Source: Inia geoffrensis
Lineage: Eukaryota; Chordata; Mammalia; Artiodactyla; Iniidae
Assembly (NCBI GenBank): GCA_036417435.1
Contig: CM070905.1
Location: 66,853,092 to 66,917,091, forward strand
Direction: 5' to 3'
Length of the DNA: 64,000 nt
The notes beneath the pieces were generated by a model. The model searched no databases, had not been told where the DNA came from, and saw only the letters and a list, made by a program, of their open reading frames with translations. Made by a program: the position numbers and the translations under genes. Shown here piece after piece: positions 1-11,637 of the stretch. How positions within the stretch are numbered: the stretch's first letter is position 1; each line of letters begins with the position of its first letter.

Positions 1-237
1 AGCATATGGTATATGTTTTTCGCTTTTGGACTTACTTCATTTTGTATGACAATCTCAAGGTCCATCCACCTCACTACAAAAAACTCTATTTCGTTTCTTT
101 TTATGGCTCAGTAATATTCCATTGTATATATGTGCCACATCTTCTTTCCATTCATCTGTTGATAGACACTTAGATTGCTTGCATGTGGTAGCTACTGTAA
201 ATAGACCTGCAATGAACATTGTGGTACATGACTTGTT
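1..237 (-). repeat. L1 LINE fragment, end of ORF2 (antisense)
   Basis: This stretch aligns by eye with about 615-845 of the larger L1 that follows, in the same antisense orientation. Shared blocks include the 'ggtccatccacctcactaca' and 'taatattccattgtatat' words. It covers only the last part of ORF2 and the start of the 3'UTR. It stops where the next L1's T-run (its poly-A tail read backwards) begins, so it is a separate, older or truncated copy cut by the window edge on the left. Confidence 0.8.
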
Positions 238-602
238 TTTTTTTTAACATCTTTATTGGAGTATAATTGCTTTACAGTGGTGTGTTAGTTTCTGCTTTAT
301 AACAAAGTGCATCAAGTATACATATACATATATCCCCATATCTCCTCCCTCTTGCATCTCCCGCCCACCCCTTTAGGTGGTCACAAAACACTGAGCTGAT
401 CTCCTTGTGCTATGTAACTGCTTCCCACTAGCTATCTATTTTACATTTGGTAGTGTATATATGTCCATGCCACTCTCTCACTTCGTCCCAGCTTACCCTT
501 CCCCCTCCACGTGTCCTCAAATCCATTTGCTACGTATGCATCTTTATTCCTGTCCTGCCGCTAGGCTCTTCAGAACCTTTTTTTTTTTTTTTTTTTAAGA
601 TT

Positions 603-3600
603 TCATATATATTTGTTAGCATACGGTATTTGTTTTTCTCTTTCTGACTTTCTTCACTCTGTATGACGGTCTCTAGGTCCATCCACCTCACTACAAATAA
701 CTGTTACGTTTCTTCTTATGGCTGAGTAATATTCCATTGTATATGTGTGCCACATCTTTATCCATTCATCCAATGATGGACACTTAAGTTGCTTCCATAT
801 CCTGGCTATTGTAAATAGTGCTGCAATGAGCCTTGTGGTACATGACTCTCTTTGAATTATGGTTTTCTCAGGGTATATGCCCAGTAGTGGGATTGGTGGG
901 TCATATGGTAGTTCTGTTTTTAGTTTCTTAAGGAACCTCCATACTGTTCTCCATAGTGGCTGTATCAATTTACATTCCCACATACAGTGCAAGAGGGTTC
1001 CCTCTTCTGCACAGCCACTCCAGCATTTATTGTTTGTAGATTTTTTTGATGGCCATTCTGACTGGTGTAAGGTGATATCTCATTGTAGTTTTGCTTTACA
1101 TTTCTCTAATGATTAGTGATGTTGAGCATACTTTCATGTGTTTGTTGGCAATTTGTATATCTTCTTTGTAGAAATGTTTATTTAGATCCTCTGCCCATTT
1201 TTGGATTGGGTTGTTTGTTTTTTTTGATATTGAGCTGCATGAGCTGCTTGTATATTTTGGAGATTAATCCTTTGTCAGTTGCTTCGTTTGCACATATTGT
1301 CTCCCATTCTGAGGGTTCCCTTTTGGTCTGATCTGTGGTTTCCTTTGCTGTGCAAAAGCTTTTAAGTTTCATTAGGTCCCATTTGTTTATTTTTCTTTTT
1401 ATTTCCATTGCTCTAGGAGGTGGGTCAAAAAGGATCTTGCTGTGATTTATGTCATAGAGTGCTCTGCCTATGTTTTCCTCTAAGAGTTTTACAGTGTCTG
1501 GCCTTACATTTAGGTCTTTAATCCATTTTGAGTTTATTCTTGTGTATGGTGTTAGGGAGCATTCTAATTTCATACTTTTACATGTACCTGTCCAGTTTTC
1601 CCAGCACCACTTATTGAAGAGGCTGTCTTTTCTCCACTGTATTTTCTTGTCTCCTTTATCAAAGAAAAGGTGACCATATGTGTGTGGGTTTATATCTGGG
1701 CTTTCTATCGTGTTCCATTTATCTATAGTTCTGTTTTTGTATCAGTACCATACTGTCTTGATTACTGTAACTTTGTAGTATAGTCTGAAGTCAGGGAGCC
1801 TGATTCCTCCATCTCCATTTTTCTTTCTCAGGATTGCTTTGGGTATTCGGGGTCTCTTGTGTTTCCTTACAAATTGTGAAATTTTTTGTTCTAGTTCTTT
1901 AAAAAATGCCATTGGTAGTTTGATAGGGATTGCACTGAATCTGTAGATTGCTTTGGGTAGTAGAGTCATTTTCACATTGTTGAGTCTTCCAATCCAAGTA
2001 CATGATATCTCTCTCCATCTGTTTGTATCATCTTTAATTTCTTTCATCAGTGTCTTACACTTTTGTGCATACAGGTCTTTTGTCTCCTTAGGTAAGTTTA
2101 TTCCTAGGTATTTTATTCTTTTTGTTGCAGTGCTAAATGGGAGTGTTTCCTTAATTTCTCTTTCAGATTTTTCATCATTAGTGTATAGGAATGCCAGAGA
2201 TTTCTGTGCATTAATTTTGTATCCTGCTACTTTACCCAATTCATTGATTAGCTCTAGTAGTTTTCTGGTAGCGTCTTTAGGATTCTCTGTGTATAGTATC
2301 ATGTCATCTGCAAACAGTGTCAGCTTTACCTCTCCTTTTCTGATTTGGATTCCTTTTATTTCTTTTTCTTCTCTGATTGCCGTGGCTAAAACTTCCAAAA
2401 CTATGTTGAATAATAGTGCTGAGAATGGGCAAGCTTGTTTTGTTCCTGATCTTATAGGAAATGGTTTCAGGTTTTCACCATTGAGAACGATGTTGGCTGT
2501 GGGCTTGTCATATATGGCCTTTATTATGTAGAGGAAATTTCCCTCTATGCCTACTTTCTGGAGGGTTTTTATTATAAACGGTGTTGAATTTTGTCAAAAG
2601 CTTTTTCTGCATCTATTGAAATGATCATATGGTTTTTCTCCTTCAGTTTGTTAATATGCCGTATCACATTAATTGATTTGCTTATATTGAAGAATCCTTG
2701 CATTCCTGGGAAAAACCCCAGTTGATCATGGTGAATGATCCTTTTAATGTGCTGTTGGATTCTGTTCACTGGTAATTTGTTGAGGATTTTTGCGTCTAGT
2801 TCATCAGTGATATTGGCCTGTAGTTTTCTTTCTTTTGACATCTACATCTGGTTTTGGTATCAGGGTGATGTTGGCCTCATAGAATGAGTTTGGGAGTGTT
2901 CCTCCCTCTGCTATATTTTGCAAGAGTTTGGGAAGGATAGGTGTTAGCTCTTCTCTAAATGTTTGATAGAATTTGCCTGTGAAGCCATCTGGTCCTGGGC
3001 TTTTGTTTGCTGGAAGATTTTTAATCACAGTCTCAATTTCAGTGACTGTGATAGGTCTGTTTATATTTTCTATTTCTTCCTGGTTCAGTCTCTGGAGGTT
3101 GTGCTTTTCTAAGAATTTGTCCATTTTTTCGAGGTTGTCTATTTTATTGGCCTATAGTTGCTTGTAGTAATCTGTCATGATCCTTTGTATTTCTGCAGTG
3201 TCAGTTGTTACTTCTCCTTTTTCATTTGTAATTCTATTCATTTGAGTCTTCTCCCTTTTTTTCTTGATGAGTCTGGCTAGTGGTTTATCAATTTTGTTTT
3301 TCTCTCAAAAACCCAGCTTTTAATTTTATTTATCTTAGCTCTTGTTTCCTTCATTTCTTTTTCATTTATTTCTGATCTGATCTTTATGATTGCTTTCCTT
3401 GTGCTAACTTTGGATTTTTTTGTTCTTTCTCTAATTGCTTTAAGTGTAAGGTTAGATTGTTTATTTGAGATGTTTCTTGTTTCTTAAGGTAGGATTGTAT
3501 CGCTGTAAACTTCCCTCTTAGAATTGTTTTGCTGCATCCCATAGGTTTTGGGTCATCATATTTTCATTGTCATTTGTTTCTAGGTTATTTTTTTATTTCC

Positions 3601-4433
3601 TCTTTAATTTCTTCAGTGTTCTCTTGGCTGTTTAGTAGTGTTTTGTTTAGCCTCCCTGCGTTTTTATTTTTTACAGTTTTTTTTTCCTGTAATTGATATC
3701 TAGTCTCATAGCGTTGTTGTCAGAAAAGATACTTGATATAATTTCAATTTTATTAAATTTACCAAGGCTTGATTTGGGACCCAAGATATGATATATCCTG
3801 GAGAATGTTCCATGAGCACTTGAGAAGAAAGTGTATTCTGTTGTTTTTGGATGGAGTGTCTTATAAATATCAATTAAGTCCATCTTGTTTAATGTATCAT
3901 TTAAAGCTTGTGTTTCCTTATTTGCTTTCATTTTGAATGATCTGTCCATTGGTGAAAGTGGGCTGTTAAAGTCCCCTACTATGATTGTGTTAATGTCGAT
4001 TTCCCCTTTTATGGCTGTTAACATTTGCCTTATGTATTTTTTTTTATCCCCACCCCTGCCGTATGTATTGAAGTGCTCCTATGTTGGGTGCCTAAATATT
4101 TACAATTGTTGTATCTTCTTCTTGGATTGATCCCTTGATTGTTATGTAGTGTCCTTCTTTGTCTCTTGTAATCGTCTTTATTTTAAAGTCTATTTTATCT
4201 GATATGAGAATCGCTACTCCAGCTTTCTTTTGATTGCCATTTGCATGGAACATCTTTTTTCATCCCCTCACTTTCAGTCTGTATGTGTCCCTAGGTCTGA
4301 TGTGGGTCTCTTGTAGACAGCATATATATGAGTCTTGTTTTTGTATCCATTCAGCCAGTCTATGTCTTTTGGTTGGAGCATTTAATCCATTTATATTTAA
4401 GGTAGCTATCGACATATATGTTCCTATTACCAT
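603..4433 (-). pseudogene. L1 ORF2 (endonuclease-reverse transcriptase), broken
   Basis: ORF2 normally encodes an APE-type endonuclease followed by a reverse transcriptase that nicks the target and copies the L1 RNA there. The start is put at the ATG complementary to 4431-4433, followed by MVIGTYMSIATLNINGLNAP, which holds the endonuclease Asn of the LNINGL motif. The CCLQETH motif with its Glu follows. At 3791-3793 the expected Asp of the SRIDHILG motif reads Tyr, and at 3716-3718 the expected His after SD reads Asn, so two catalytic endonuclease residues are lost. The RT palm motif FADD is still readable at 2303-2314, in a 218-residue open stretch (1742-2398). The C-terminal segment, with its IQPLW and MEYYSAI words, is at 654-992. 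Frameshifts and stops separate these blocks. The product would be dead. Confidence 0.9.
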
Positions 4434-4491
4434 TTTCTTAATTGTTATGGGTTTGTTATTGTGGGTCTTTTCCTTCTCTTGTGTTTGCTAC

Positions 4492-5339
4492 CTAGAGAAA
4501 TTCCTTTAGCATTTGTTGTAAAGCTGGTTTGGTGGTGCTGAATTCTCTTAGCTTTTGCTTGTCTGTAAAGGTGTTAATTTCTCCGTCGAATCTGAATGAC
4601 ATCCTTGCTGGTAGTGCAATCTTGGTTGTAGTTTTTTCCCTTTCGTCACTTTAAATATCTCCTTCCACTTCCTTCTGGCTTGCAGACTTCCTGCTGAAAG
4701 ATCAGCTGTTAACCTTATGGGGATTCCCTTGTATGTTATTTGTTGTTTTAATATTTTTTCTTTGTATTTTTTTGGATAGTTTTATTAATATGTGTTTTGG
4801 CATGTTTCGCCTTTGATTTATCCTGTATAGGACTTTCTGTGCTTCCTGGACTTGATTAACTATTTCCTTTCCCATATTAGGGACGTTTTCAACCATAATC
4901 TCTTCACATATTTTCTCAGTCCCTTTCTTTTCCTTTTCTTCTTCTGGGACCCCTATAATTCAAATGTTCATGTGTTTAATGTTGTCCCCGGGGTCTCTGA
5001 GACTGTCTTCAATTCTTTTCATTCTTTTTTCTTTGTTCTACTCTGCAGTAGTTTTTTTTCATTACTTTGTCTTCTAGGTCACTTATCCATTCTTCTGACT
5101 CAGTTATTCTGCTATTGATTCCTTCTAGAGAATTTTTAATTTCATTTATTGTGTTTTTCATCATTGTTTCCTTGCTCTTTTGTTCTTCTAGTTCCTTGTT
5201 AAATGCTTCTTGTATTTTCTCCATTTTACTTACAAGATTTTGTATCATTTACTGTCATTACTCTGAATTCTTTTTCAGATAGACTGCCGATTTCCTCTTC
5301 ATCTGTTTGGTCTGGTGGGTTTTTACCTTGCTGCTTCAT
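4492..5339 (-). pseudogene. L1 ORF1 (RNA-binding chaperone), broken
   Basis: The start is placed at the ATG complementary to 5337-5339, reading MKQQGKNPPDQTDEEEIGSL. The stop is complementary to 4492-4494, after INTFTDKQKLREFSTTKPAL and a short tail. The length fits a roughly 280-residue ORF1. A coiled-coil part is readable at 5009-5248 (ITESEEWISDLEDKV). The C-terminal RNA-binding part appears around 4702-4896 (VPNMGKEIVNQVQEAQKV, MPKHILIKLSK). ORF1p normally trimerises through the coiled coil and coats the L1 RNA. Here the pieces lie in different frames, so the gene is a pseudogene. ORF2 begins about 60 bases downstream, the usual L1 spacing. Confidence 0.85.
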
Positions 5340-5858
5340 CTATTTCTCTGTCTTCTCATTTTTCTTAATTTACTGTGTTTGGGTTCTCCTTTCTGCCCGC
5401 TGCAGGTTTTTAGTTCCCCTTGTTTTTGGTGTGTGCCCCCAGTGCGTAAGGTTGGTTCAGTGAGTTGTGTAGGCTTCCTTCTGGAGGGACTGGTTTCTGT
5501 GTTCTGGTGCATGTGGCTGTATCTTGTCTTTTTGGTGGGCAGGACCGTGTCTGGTGTTGTGTTTTGGGGTGTCTTTGACCTTATTGTGATTTTAGGCAGC
5601 CTCCCTGCTAATGGGTGTGTTTGTGTGCCTATCTTGCTATTTGTTTGGCATAGGGTGTCCAGCCCTGGAGCTTGCTGGTCGTTGAGTGGATCTGGGTCTT
5701 AGCATTGAGACAGAGATCTCTAAGAGAGCTTTCAGCATTTGATATTATGTGGCACTAGGAGGTCTCTTATGGACCAGTGTCCTGAACTCGGCTCTCCACT
5801 CTCAGAGGCACAGGGCTGACACCTGGTCGGAGCACCAAGACCCTGTCAGCCACAAGGC
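5340..5858 (-). promoter_or_regulatory. Partial L1 5'UTR (internal promoter region)
   Basis: Upstream of ORF1 on the minus strand the sequence continues with GT-rich/CA-rich leader sequence typical of the L1 5'UTR, recognisable around 5640-5720 and 5750-5830. In active L1s this leader carries an internal Pol II promoter. The copy is cut before the true 5' end, so promoter function is unlikely. Assignment rests on similarity to remembered cetartiodactyl L1 leaders. Confidence 0.6.
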
Positions 5859-5864
5859 TCTTTC

Positions 5865-5950
5865 CTGATACTGTATTCTTGAGGGCCAGCAGTTGCTCAT
5901 CTCTGTATCTCCAGTGCTTGAAAAATAGCTGATGTTTCTTAAATGTCTTG
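5865..5950 (+). repeat. Possible L2 3' end fragment
   Basis: The words 'cttgagggccagcag', 'ctctgtatctccagtgctt' and 'gctgatgtttcttaaatg' follow the order of the L2 3' tail (block ending 'ctcaataaat'). The match is diverged and short. Confidence 0.4.
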
Positions 5951-6204
5951 AAAAGACATCATAGAGACTTGAGGTGTAGGTCTGCCTCCTCAGTTCTTCA
6001 TGGCTGGCCAATTAGCTGTGCCTTCCCTCCTCTCAGTTTGTTAAGTCAGAGAGTCTGGTTAAGAATGTAAATGCACAAAATAATCCACCTTTTGCTAACT
6101 CTGAAGGGCTGCTAAAGCAGAGTGCTTGCTTTTAAAGATGGATTTAAGTTTTATATTACTAAATCTAAGTAATTACTAAGTAATTGTATTACTAAATCTA
6201 TTCT

Positions 6205-6320
6205 ATAACGTAACCAGCATTTATTGATTATCCAGTATGTGCTGGGCTCAATGCAAGATGCTGGAAATATAAAGATCAATGAAATGTTCTCATATTCTTC
6301 ATTTAGTAATTAAAAAGCAA
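6205..6320 (+). repeat. Ancient interspersed repeat, family uncertain
   Basis: The sequence 'catttattgattatccagta', then 'tgtgctgggctcaatgcaag', resembles the widespread mammalian 'tttattgagcacctactatg' repeat start. I cannot name the family. The rest of 5951-6640 shows nothing recognisable apart from an A-run near 6424. Confidence 0.4.
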
Positions 6321-6639
6321 TTTAAAAGTGGGGAAGCAAAACAATAGCAACAGCAAAGTCACTAATATTTGCCATCATAGGATTTTTGCAAATGGTTGAA
6401 TCTCACCCTTTATTTCAGCTAATTAAAAAAAAAACGAAAACCAGAAAAACCTCTGCATTTCAGGGAAACTCGCCAAAGTTACATGCTCCATAAGGGAAAA
6501 AACAGCAACAACAAAAACCCCATAAAGATTTCAATTAAATAATGGTTTTAGGTCTATGTCACACTGGATCATTCAGATGCTCGTAATGTGGTATTAAAGT
6601 GCGTTATGAGCAATGGTATGAAAGTACAAAGAGTAAAAA

Positions 6640-7130
6640 AACATTTGAATTAATGCACAACTTATTCAGACGACATAGGAGGAAACGTAACAAGAAAGAC
6701 AGTACACCCTTTTGGAGAGATATGAGGCAGGGAAGGAGGAGACAGGGTGCTCAGGGTTTGATGATGCTGAGTGGGGCCTGGGTGGGGAGTCACACTCTTA
6801 GGGTATAGCCAAGAGAGTAGAGCATTGAGGGAGTGAATTATGCAGAAATCTAGAGGAAGAATGTTCCATCCAGGCAGATAGTAAATGGAAGTCCCTGAGA
6901 CAGGAGCTCCTTTACTGTTTTAGAGGCATTGCACAGAGGCCAGTGCAGCAGAGAAGTCAGGAAGCTAGTGCATGGCTGGCTTGTGCAGGACTTCGTGACC
7001 GTCGTAAACACTTCTGTTTTATTCAGAGACAGGAAACCACTGGAAAATTTGATGATGAAAATGATGTGCTAATCATAGAAATCATAGATGTAATACTAGA
7101 AAGAGACTGGTTTTCTTTCTCTAGGCATTA
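6640..7130 (-). repeat. L2 LINE fragment, reverse strand
   Basis: The purine-rich run of words 'ggaagaatgttccatccagg', 'cagaggccagtgcagcagag', 'ggcttgtgcagg' and 'gagacaggaaaccactgg' follows the order seen when the L2 ORF2 3' half is read backwards. Open frames at 6599-6808 and 6943-7131 on the plus strand are by-products and have no protein similarity I can see. Confidence 0.5.
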
Positions 7131-8264
7131 AGTTCAGGGAGTGAAACCTGAAGGGGAGAGCTGAGAGTTAGCGGCACCTCTGTGTTGAGGGACTTTTGTT
7201 TTGCTGCTTTGGATGTTTAGAACCTTTCAGGAAATACTTTTTTTTTTTTTTTTGTCACTAAATCACAGAGCTGGGCCCTGCTACCCCACAACTATGTTTA
7301 AACTTGATTATAAGACAGCTTGATGGCTGTAATAACGTCCTATCGCCATGAAACATAAAAGCTGATGATAAATACCACCCCCTCTTGGCATATACCATAT
7401 CATTTTCTTCAAAACATGTTTTTATTGCTTAGTGCTTTAGGAAACCGAATGTATTGAATTTTGGACATAATCATCAAGATGTTATTTTTGGGTAGTTTTA
7501 AATATTATATTCTCTGTGATTGGTAAAGAAACCATGACTTAATTTCCATGTATCAATAAATATAACCTAGAAAATACTTTCCGGAAACCCTGCTAAACTT
7601 CAATTTCTGTCTTGTTTTTCTATCATAAGCAACCAGTAGTGAAAAAAAGCAATCCAAGCAACCAGCACTGATCTAAGTATAAAATAAGGTCTTGGGCCTA
7701 ATGATCTTCTCTTAAATTTTCCAAATATGTAGCTTTAATTGTTATATCACATTGTATAGTGAACAAGAATGGTCTACTTTCGGGTGTGTATGAATGCATG
7801 TAAACGGTGGCTAATGGAACTCAGAATGGAATGAGGTTTCTCCTGGAGGCTCTGAGGCAAAGCATCTCCAAATTCATAAGGATTTCATACTTTTTTCCAC
7901 AGCCTCAAGTTAACTTTTCTTTGCCAAAACACATAGGAAAGCAAAGGTAACCAGAAGATGAGGAATTACCAAATAATAAGCATTTAGGTTCTTAGTCGTT
8001 TGATACATCAAGGGCAAACAATTAGAACTCTAAAATATATAGAGGCTAGGATACAAATAGAAAATGTACCCCCATCCTGTCCTCATCCTTCACTCATGGC
8101 AGATATCACTAAAATACAGACATTATTTTGCTTATAATTGGAAATAGCCTCAAAAATCTTTCTTTAAAAAAAAAAAAAAAGTGAAAAAGAAAACACTTCC
8201 AGCAGCCACTGCTGATTTCAGTGGACTCTTAGAATTAAAATATTTTGTTATTCTTGACCTAGAG
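7131..8264. other. No recognisable feature
   Basis: AT-rich unique-looking sequence with a T-run at about 7237-7252 and an A-run at about 8166-8180. No exon-like frame, RNA or named repeat was seen. Confidence 0.5.
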
Positions 8265-8468
8265 CAGGGTTTGTCAACGTCCACACTGTTCACACTGTGG
8301 ACCGGTTACTCTTTGTTGTAAGGGGCTGCCCTGGGCATCGTAGGATGTTTAACCACATCCTCAGGGTCTATCCATTAGATGCTAGTAGCAACTACTTCTC
8401 CCATCCCCACCCCTAAGTCATGACAATTAATGTCTCCAGACACCATTGTCCTGATTTGATAACCATTG
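8265..8468 (-). mobile_element. MER20-like hAT DNA transposon (non-autonomous)
   Basis: The sequence starts with 'cagggtttgtcaac' and ends 'gataaccattg', as MER20 does in reverse, with the internal words 'ctttgttgtaaggggctg', 'catcgtaggatgtttaacc' and 'aatgtctccagacaccattg'. The ends are flanked by 'acctagag' (8257-8264) and 'tcctagag' (8469-8476), a 7-of-8 match to the 8-bp target duplication expected of hAT elements. It has no coding capacity. Confidence 0.85.
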
Positions 8469-8754
8469 TCCTAGAGACAGATGTACCTGATACTAAAGAG
8501 AAAGCATAGAACAAAGTTCCTAAAGTCAGCTTTCTAAAAAGTTGTTTTCGTTTTTCTAATTTCATATCTAGGCATCATCTGTCTTATAGCTTCTCCTTAG
8601 GAGTCCCCTGATGAGGTACTGAAAAACGACATTTGATTATTAAAAAAATCACCCCTTTAACATAGGTCTCAGGCTGAGGACAACTTATTTAATGCATGGA
8701 TCTTCGGATTGGGTGAGGGTATATAAGTTTACATAGATTCACATAGGTTTGTTT
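8469..8754. other. No recognisable feature
   Basis: AT-rich sequence with no frame, repeat or RNA that I can support. Confidence 0.4.
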
Positions 8755-8890
8755 CTGGTTTTATATATATGTATGTATATATATATATACATAATATTTA
8801 CTCATACATTTAAAGATTATCAAGATATACTTACATGACATATATATTATTTATATATATAATGTTATATAAATTATACAAATATATGCC
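8755..8890. repeat. AT-rich simple repeat region (TATG/TA)
   Basis: Alternating TA and TATG runs, for example 8761-8790 and 8850-8875. Low complexity, no genes. Confidence 0.85.
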
Positions 8891-10239
8891 CTCTTTGTTG
8901 ACTTACTTGATCCTCTGACTCTCAAATGTAGTTGTTAAGTCTGAAGATTTATGAAAGAAAATTCAGTGGGTAGCAAGAGTATTTGAAAATCTTAAAATTT
9001 TCTGAAGGCTAATAGAGAAAGGGGACAGTGAAATCTCTGCAAATAATGTTCTGTTTTCTTTTGCGGTTTTTTTCCCCTGTTTAGGAGCTTCTGTTGCTTT
9101 CAGAAAGCTAATGTCTAGTAAAGAAACTGTGAGAACAGGGGTTAAATAGAATGAGGATTCTCTATTTAGTACCACACGGTTGTCCCACACATAAGCTTCT
9201 TATGCAATCAGTGGGAATTCTGTGCCAAGGAGAGAGTTAAAATAATTGGAAGGAAAATGAACATCAAATTGAAATTTACTCTTGTGGTTTTATTTTGGTA
9301 ACCATGGTGATGGAAGACCAAAATAGCACTTTAAAATGGACCGCAAAAGGGAATTTGGGAGAATTTTGATTTGTTGAAACGCTTGATAAGTATAATATCG
9401 TTACATTAGGGATACCAGTATTTTGTTGCTCAGCGTTTTGGGTTTTAACTCATTGGCAATTTATTTCTTCAGCTTTCTTTTCGAACACTACAGGCAGCAG
9501 CCGTGAAAGAGGCAAAAGATTTTTTAGTGAATTCAGTTCATTAAAGGAAAAAGTAGAAATTAAAAATAAGTATTACAGAAAGGGAGGAAAATATATATTA
9601 ATAGCACAAGTATATGGAATTAAATCAAATTTTTTCAGAACTTCTTGGTAATCAGGGTATAAATACATAAAAACATTCTTTAATCTGAAATTACGCAGGT
9701 CATTAAGAAAGGTAATATTCTGGAAATAACCCTGACTTTAAGTTACCTTATTAAAAAAAATTATTTTTCTCCCGTAGGAAGACTTACCACAAAAATAACA
9801 ATAAGCTCACTGACATCTCAAGTTTTCTTCCTGCAGTCTAGTTAAAATGTTAATTCAGAGGCATATTTTATATTATTTAGTGGTACATTTGTGTTACCAA
9901 AATATTTGTGACATATTTTGGTAAATGTCTTTAGCCTAATAATACATTTTTAAATGAAGCATGTAACTTTAAGGAATTCTATGCTTTTCAGAGATATTTT
10001 TCACCAAGGAAATTTTACCCAAGGCTTCATTTTTCCAAATCAGGTTGCCTCCTGGCATCTCACGTGGGCCTGAAACCCAAGGGTTTATGGGTTGGATAAC
10101 CATTCTGTTCAGTACATAACTTTCTACATCTTTCAATTAGACTCACTCCAGTATATATAAAATACCCTACACTGCTTTAGAACTGCTTTTATGAGTGACT
10201 ATTTCAGTTTAATTTCAGGAAAATTCCTTGAGACAGTGT
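8891..10239. other. No recognisable feature
   Basis: AT-rich sequence without a repeat I can name. The minus-strand frame at 8963-9190 (75 codons) has no domain, no splice context and ordinary background composition, so it is not called as a gene. Confidence 0.45.
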
Positions 10240-10360
10240 ATTTCCCCCCTTTCTGTTAATAGAAAAAATACTGAGGCACAAAGTCAACAGTGATGTAGTG
10301 CTGGAGAGGAAAGTAGAACTCAGGGGTTCTGATTCTCAGCTCTTTTTCTCTAGATGAGTC
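10240..10360 (-). repeat. MIR SINE fragment, reverse strand
   Basis: The reverse MIR order is visible: 'aatactgaggcacaaag', then a degraded core, then 'gtagaactcaggggttctga' and a CT-rich end. Diverged and partial. Confidence 0.6.
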
Positions 10361-10375
10361 TGAGCTAGATAATTA

Positions 10376-10405
10376 GATGATAGATAGATAGACATATATA
10401 TATGT
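10376..10405. repeat. GATA/TA microsatellite
   Basis: Several GATA units followed by TA dinucleotides. Confidence 0.85.
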
Positions 10406-11318
10406 AATTAACATACATATGTACATGTGTTTTTATTTAGAGAAACATGGCCATCTCTTTTAATGTTTTAAATTTTAACTTTGCTTTAATGGGTTGGTAT
10501 CACATTGAAGTTTTCAGGAAAGGTATCATTCAAAACTGATGCTTCCTTTTGTAGAGGAGCTTACAGAACACTGTGAAATGTGTTAGGACTCAAACATCAG
10601 AAAGAGTGTTATTCTAACATACATAGTTGTAATGACAACATGTCCCAGTATGCTTGGTATAGTCCAGGTTTGTGCTTTTATTCCTGTGGTAATTAATAAT
10701 AGCATTCCTTCCACTTTCAAAAGTGTCTTGGTTTGCAGGACGTGCTGTTTTGTTTTGTTTTGTTTTTACTAACCTCAATACTTCTGGAGAGAGAAGAACT
10801 TTGAAAAATAAAAATAAAATATGAATTTAATCAATCCTAACGTGAAGTTGATTGACTAAACTGCTCTCCAGGGACCAGAGGTCAACTAGAACACAGACTG
10901 GAATGGAACTTTTGAACAGTAATGATTATTCCAATGCATTGTCTATTTTTAAATAGAAAATAGAGACTGAAAACATTGTCAGTCCCTATGAACGTTGTGG
11001 CAGAAATGCCATAATCACCTTCTCTGTGGCTATTCTCCCTTCCAGCACATTCAACATGTTAACTTTTGACTCTCACCTTAGGCAAAAACAAGCAAGAAAA
11101 ATAATGACTCTCCCGCTTTATATTTTATCAAATAGGTGATTAAGTGCGTTTCCTAAAACTAGCAATGATTTGAAGGAGGGAGGTGCCATTTTTACTCTAG
11201 AAAAGAAAATTTTGTAAATATTAATGTTTTAATAAATGAGGAAATAAATAAAATAACGTGAATTCTTTATTGTACAATCCCTCAAACTATGAAACAATTT
11301 TGTTAGCTATAGTAACAT
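10406..11318. other. No recognisable feature
   Basis: Unique-looking AT-rich sequence. A GTTTT pentanucleotide run lies near 10747-10767. No gene or named repeat. Confidence 0.45.
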
Positions 11319-11637
11319 GTGATTGACTTTTTAAAAAATATTTTATTTTTTTTGGCTGCATCGGGCCTTAGTTGCAGCATGCGGGATCTTTTGTTGCGGT
11401 GTAGGGGTTTTCTTTCTCTAGTTGTGGCGCGCACGCTCCAGGGCACATGGGCTCTGTAGTTTGTGGCACACTCTCTCATTGAGGTGCTGGAGCTCAGTAG
11501 TTGTGGCGTGCAGGCTTAGTTGCCCCATGGCATGTGGGATCTTAGTTCCCCGACCAGGGATGGAACCCATGTCTTCTGCATTGGAAGGTGGATTCTTTAC
11601 CACTGTACCACCAGGGAAGTCCCGTGATAGACTTTTT
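11319..11637 (-). mobile_element. CHR-1-like tRNA-derived SINE, reverse strand
   Basis: Read on the minus strand it begins 'gggacttccctggtggt', contains the tRNA-like head, then several 'cacaactactgagc'-type body units, and ends in an A-rich tail. The flanks are 'gtgattgacttttt' (11319-11332) and 'gtgatagacttttt' (11624-11637), a 14-bp target duplication with one mismatch. The element proper is 11333-11623. It has no protein; transcription of such SINEs is by Pol III and mobilisation is by L1 enzymes. Confidence 0.92.

Larger units (their letters stand above)
238..5858 (-). mobile_element. Nearly full-length L1 retrotransposon, reverse strand, inactive
   Basis: On the minus strand the order is partial 5'UTR, ORF1, ORF2, 3'UTR and a short A-tail (T-run at 238-247). 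At about 5.6 kb it is close to full length, but the 5'UTR is cut at about 5858, where the match to the L1 leader is lost. Coding parts are in pieces in several frames with stops. The 3'UTR type matches the L1 at 33.7-34.9 kb, so both belong to the same or a sister cetartiodactyl subfamily. I could not find a clear target-site duplication, so the exact ends are uncertain by some tens of bases. It cannot move on its own because ORF1 and ORF2 are both broken. Confidence 0.9.

Noticed and set aside
1..5858. The first L1 fragment and the large L1 as one element nested in the other
   Set aside because: No clear continuation of the first fragment is found after 5858, so nesting is not supported; they are treated as two copies.
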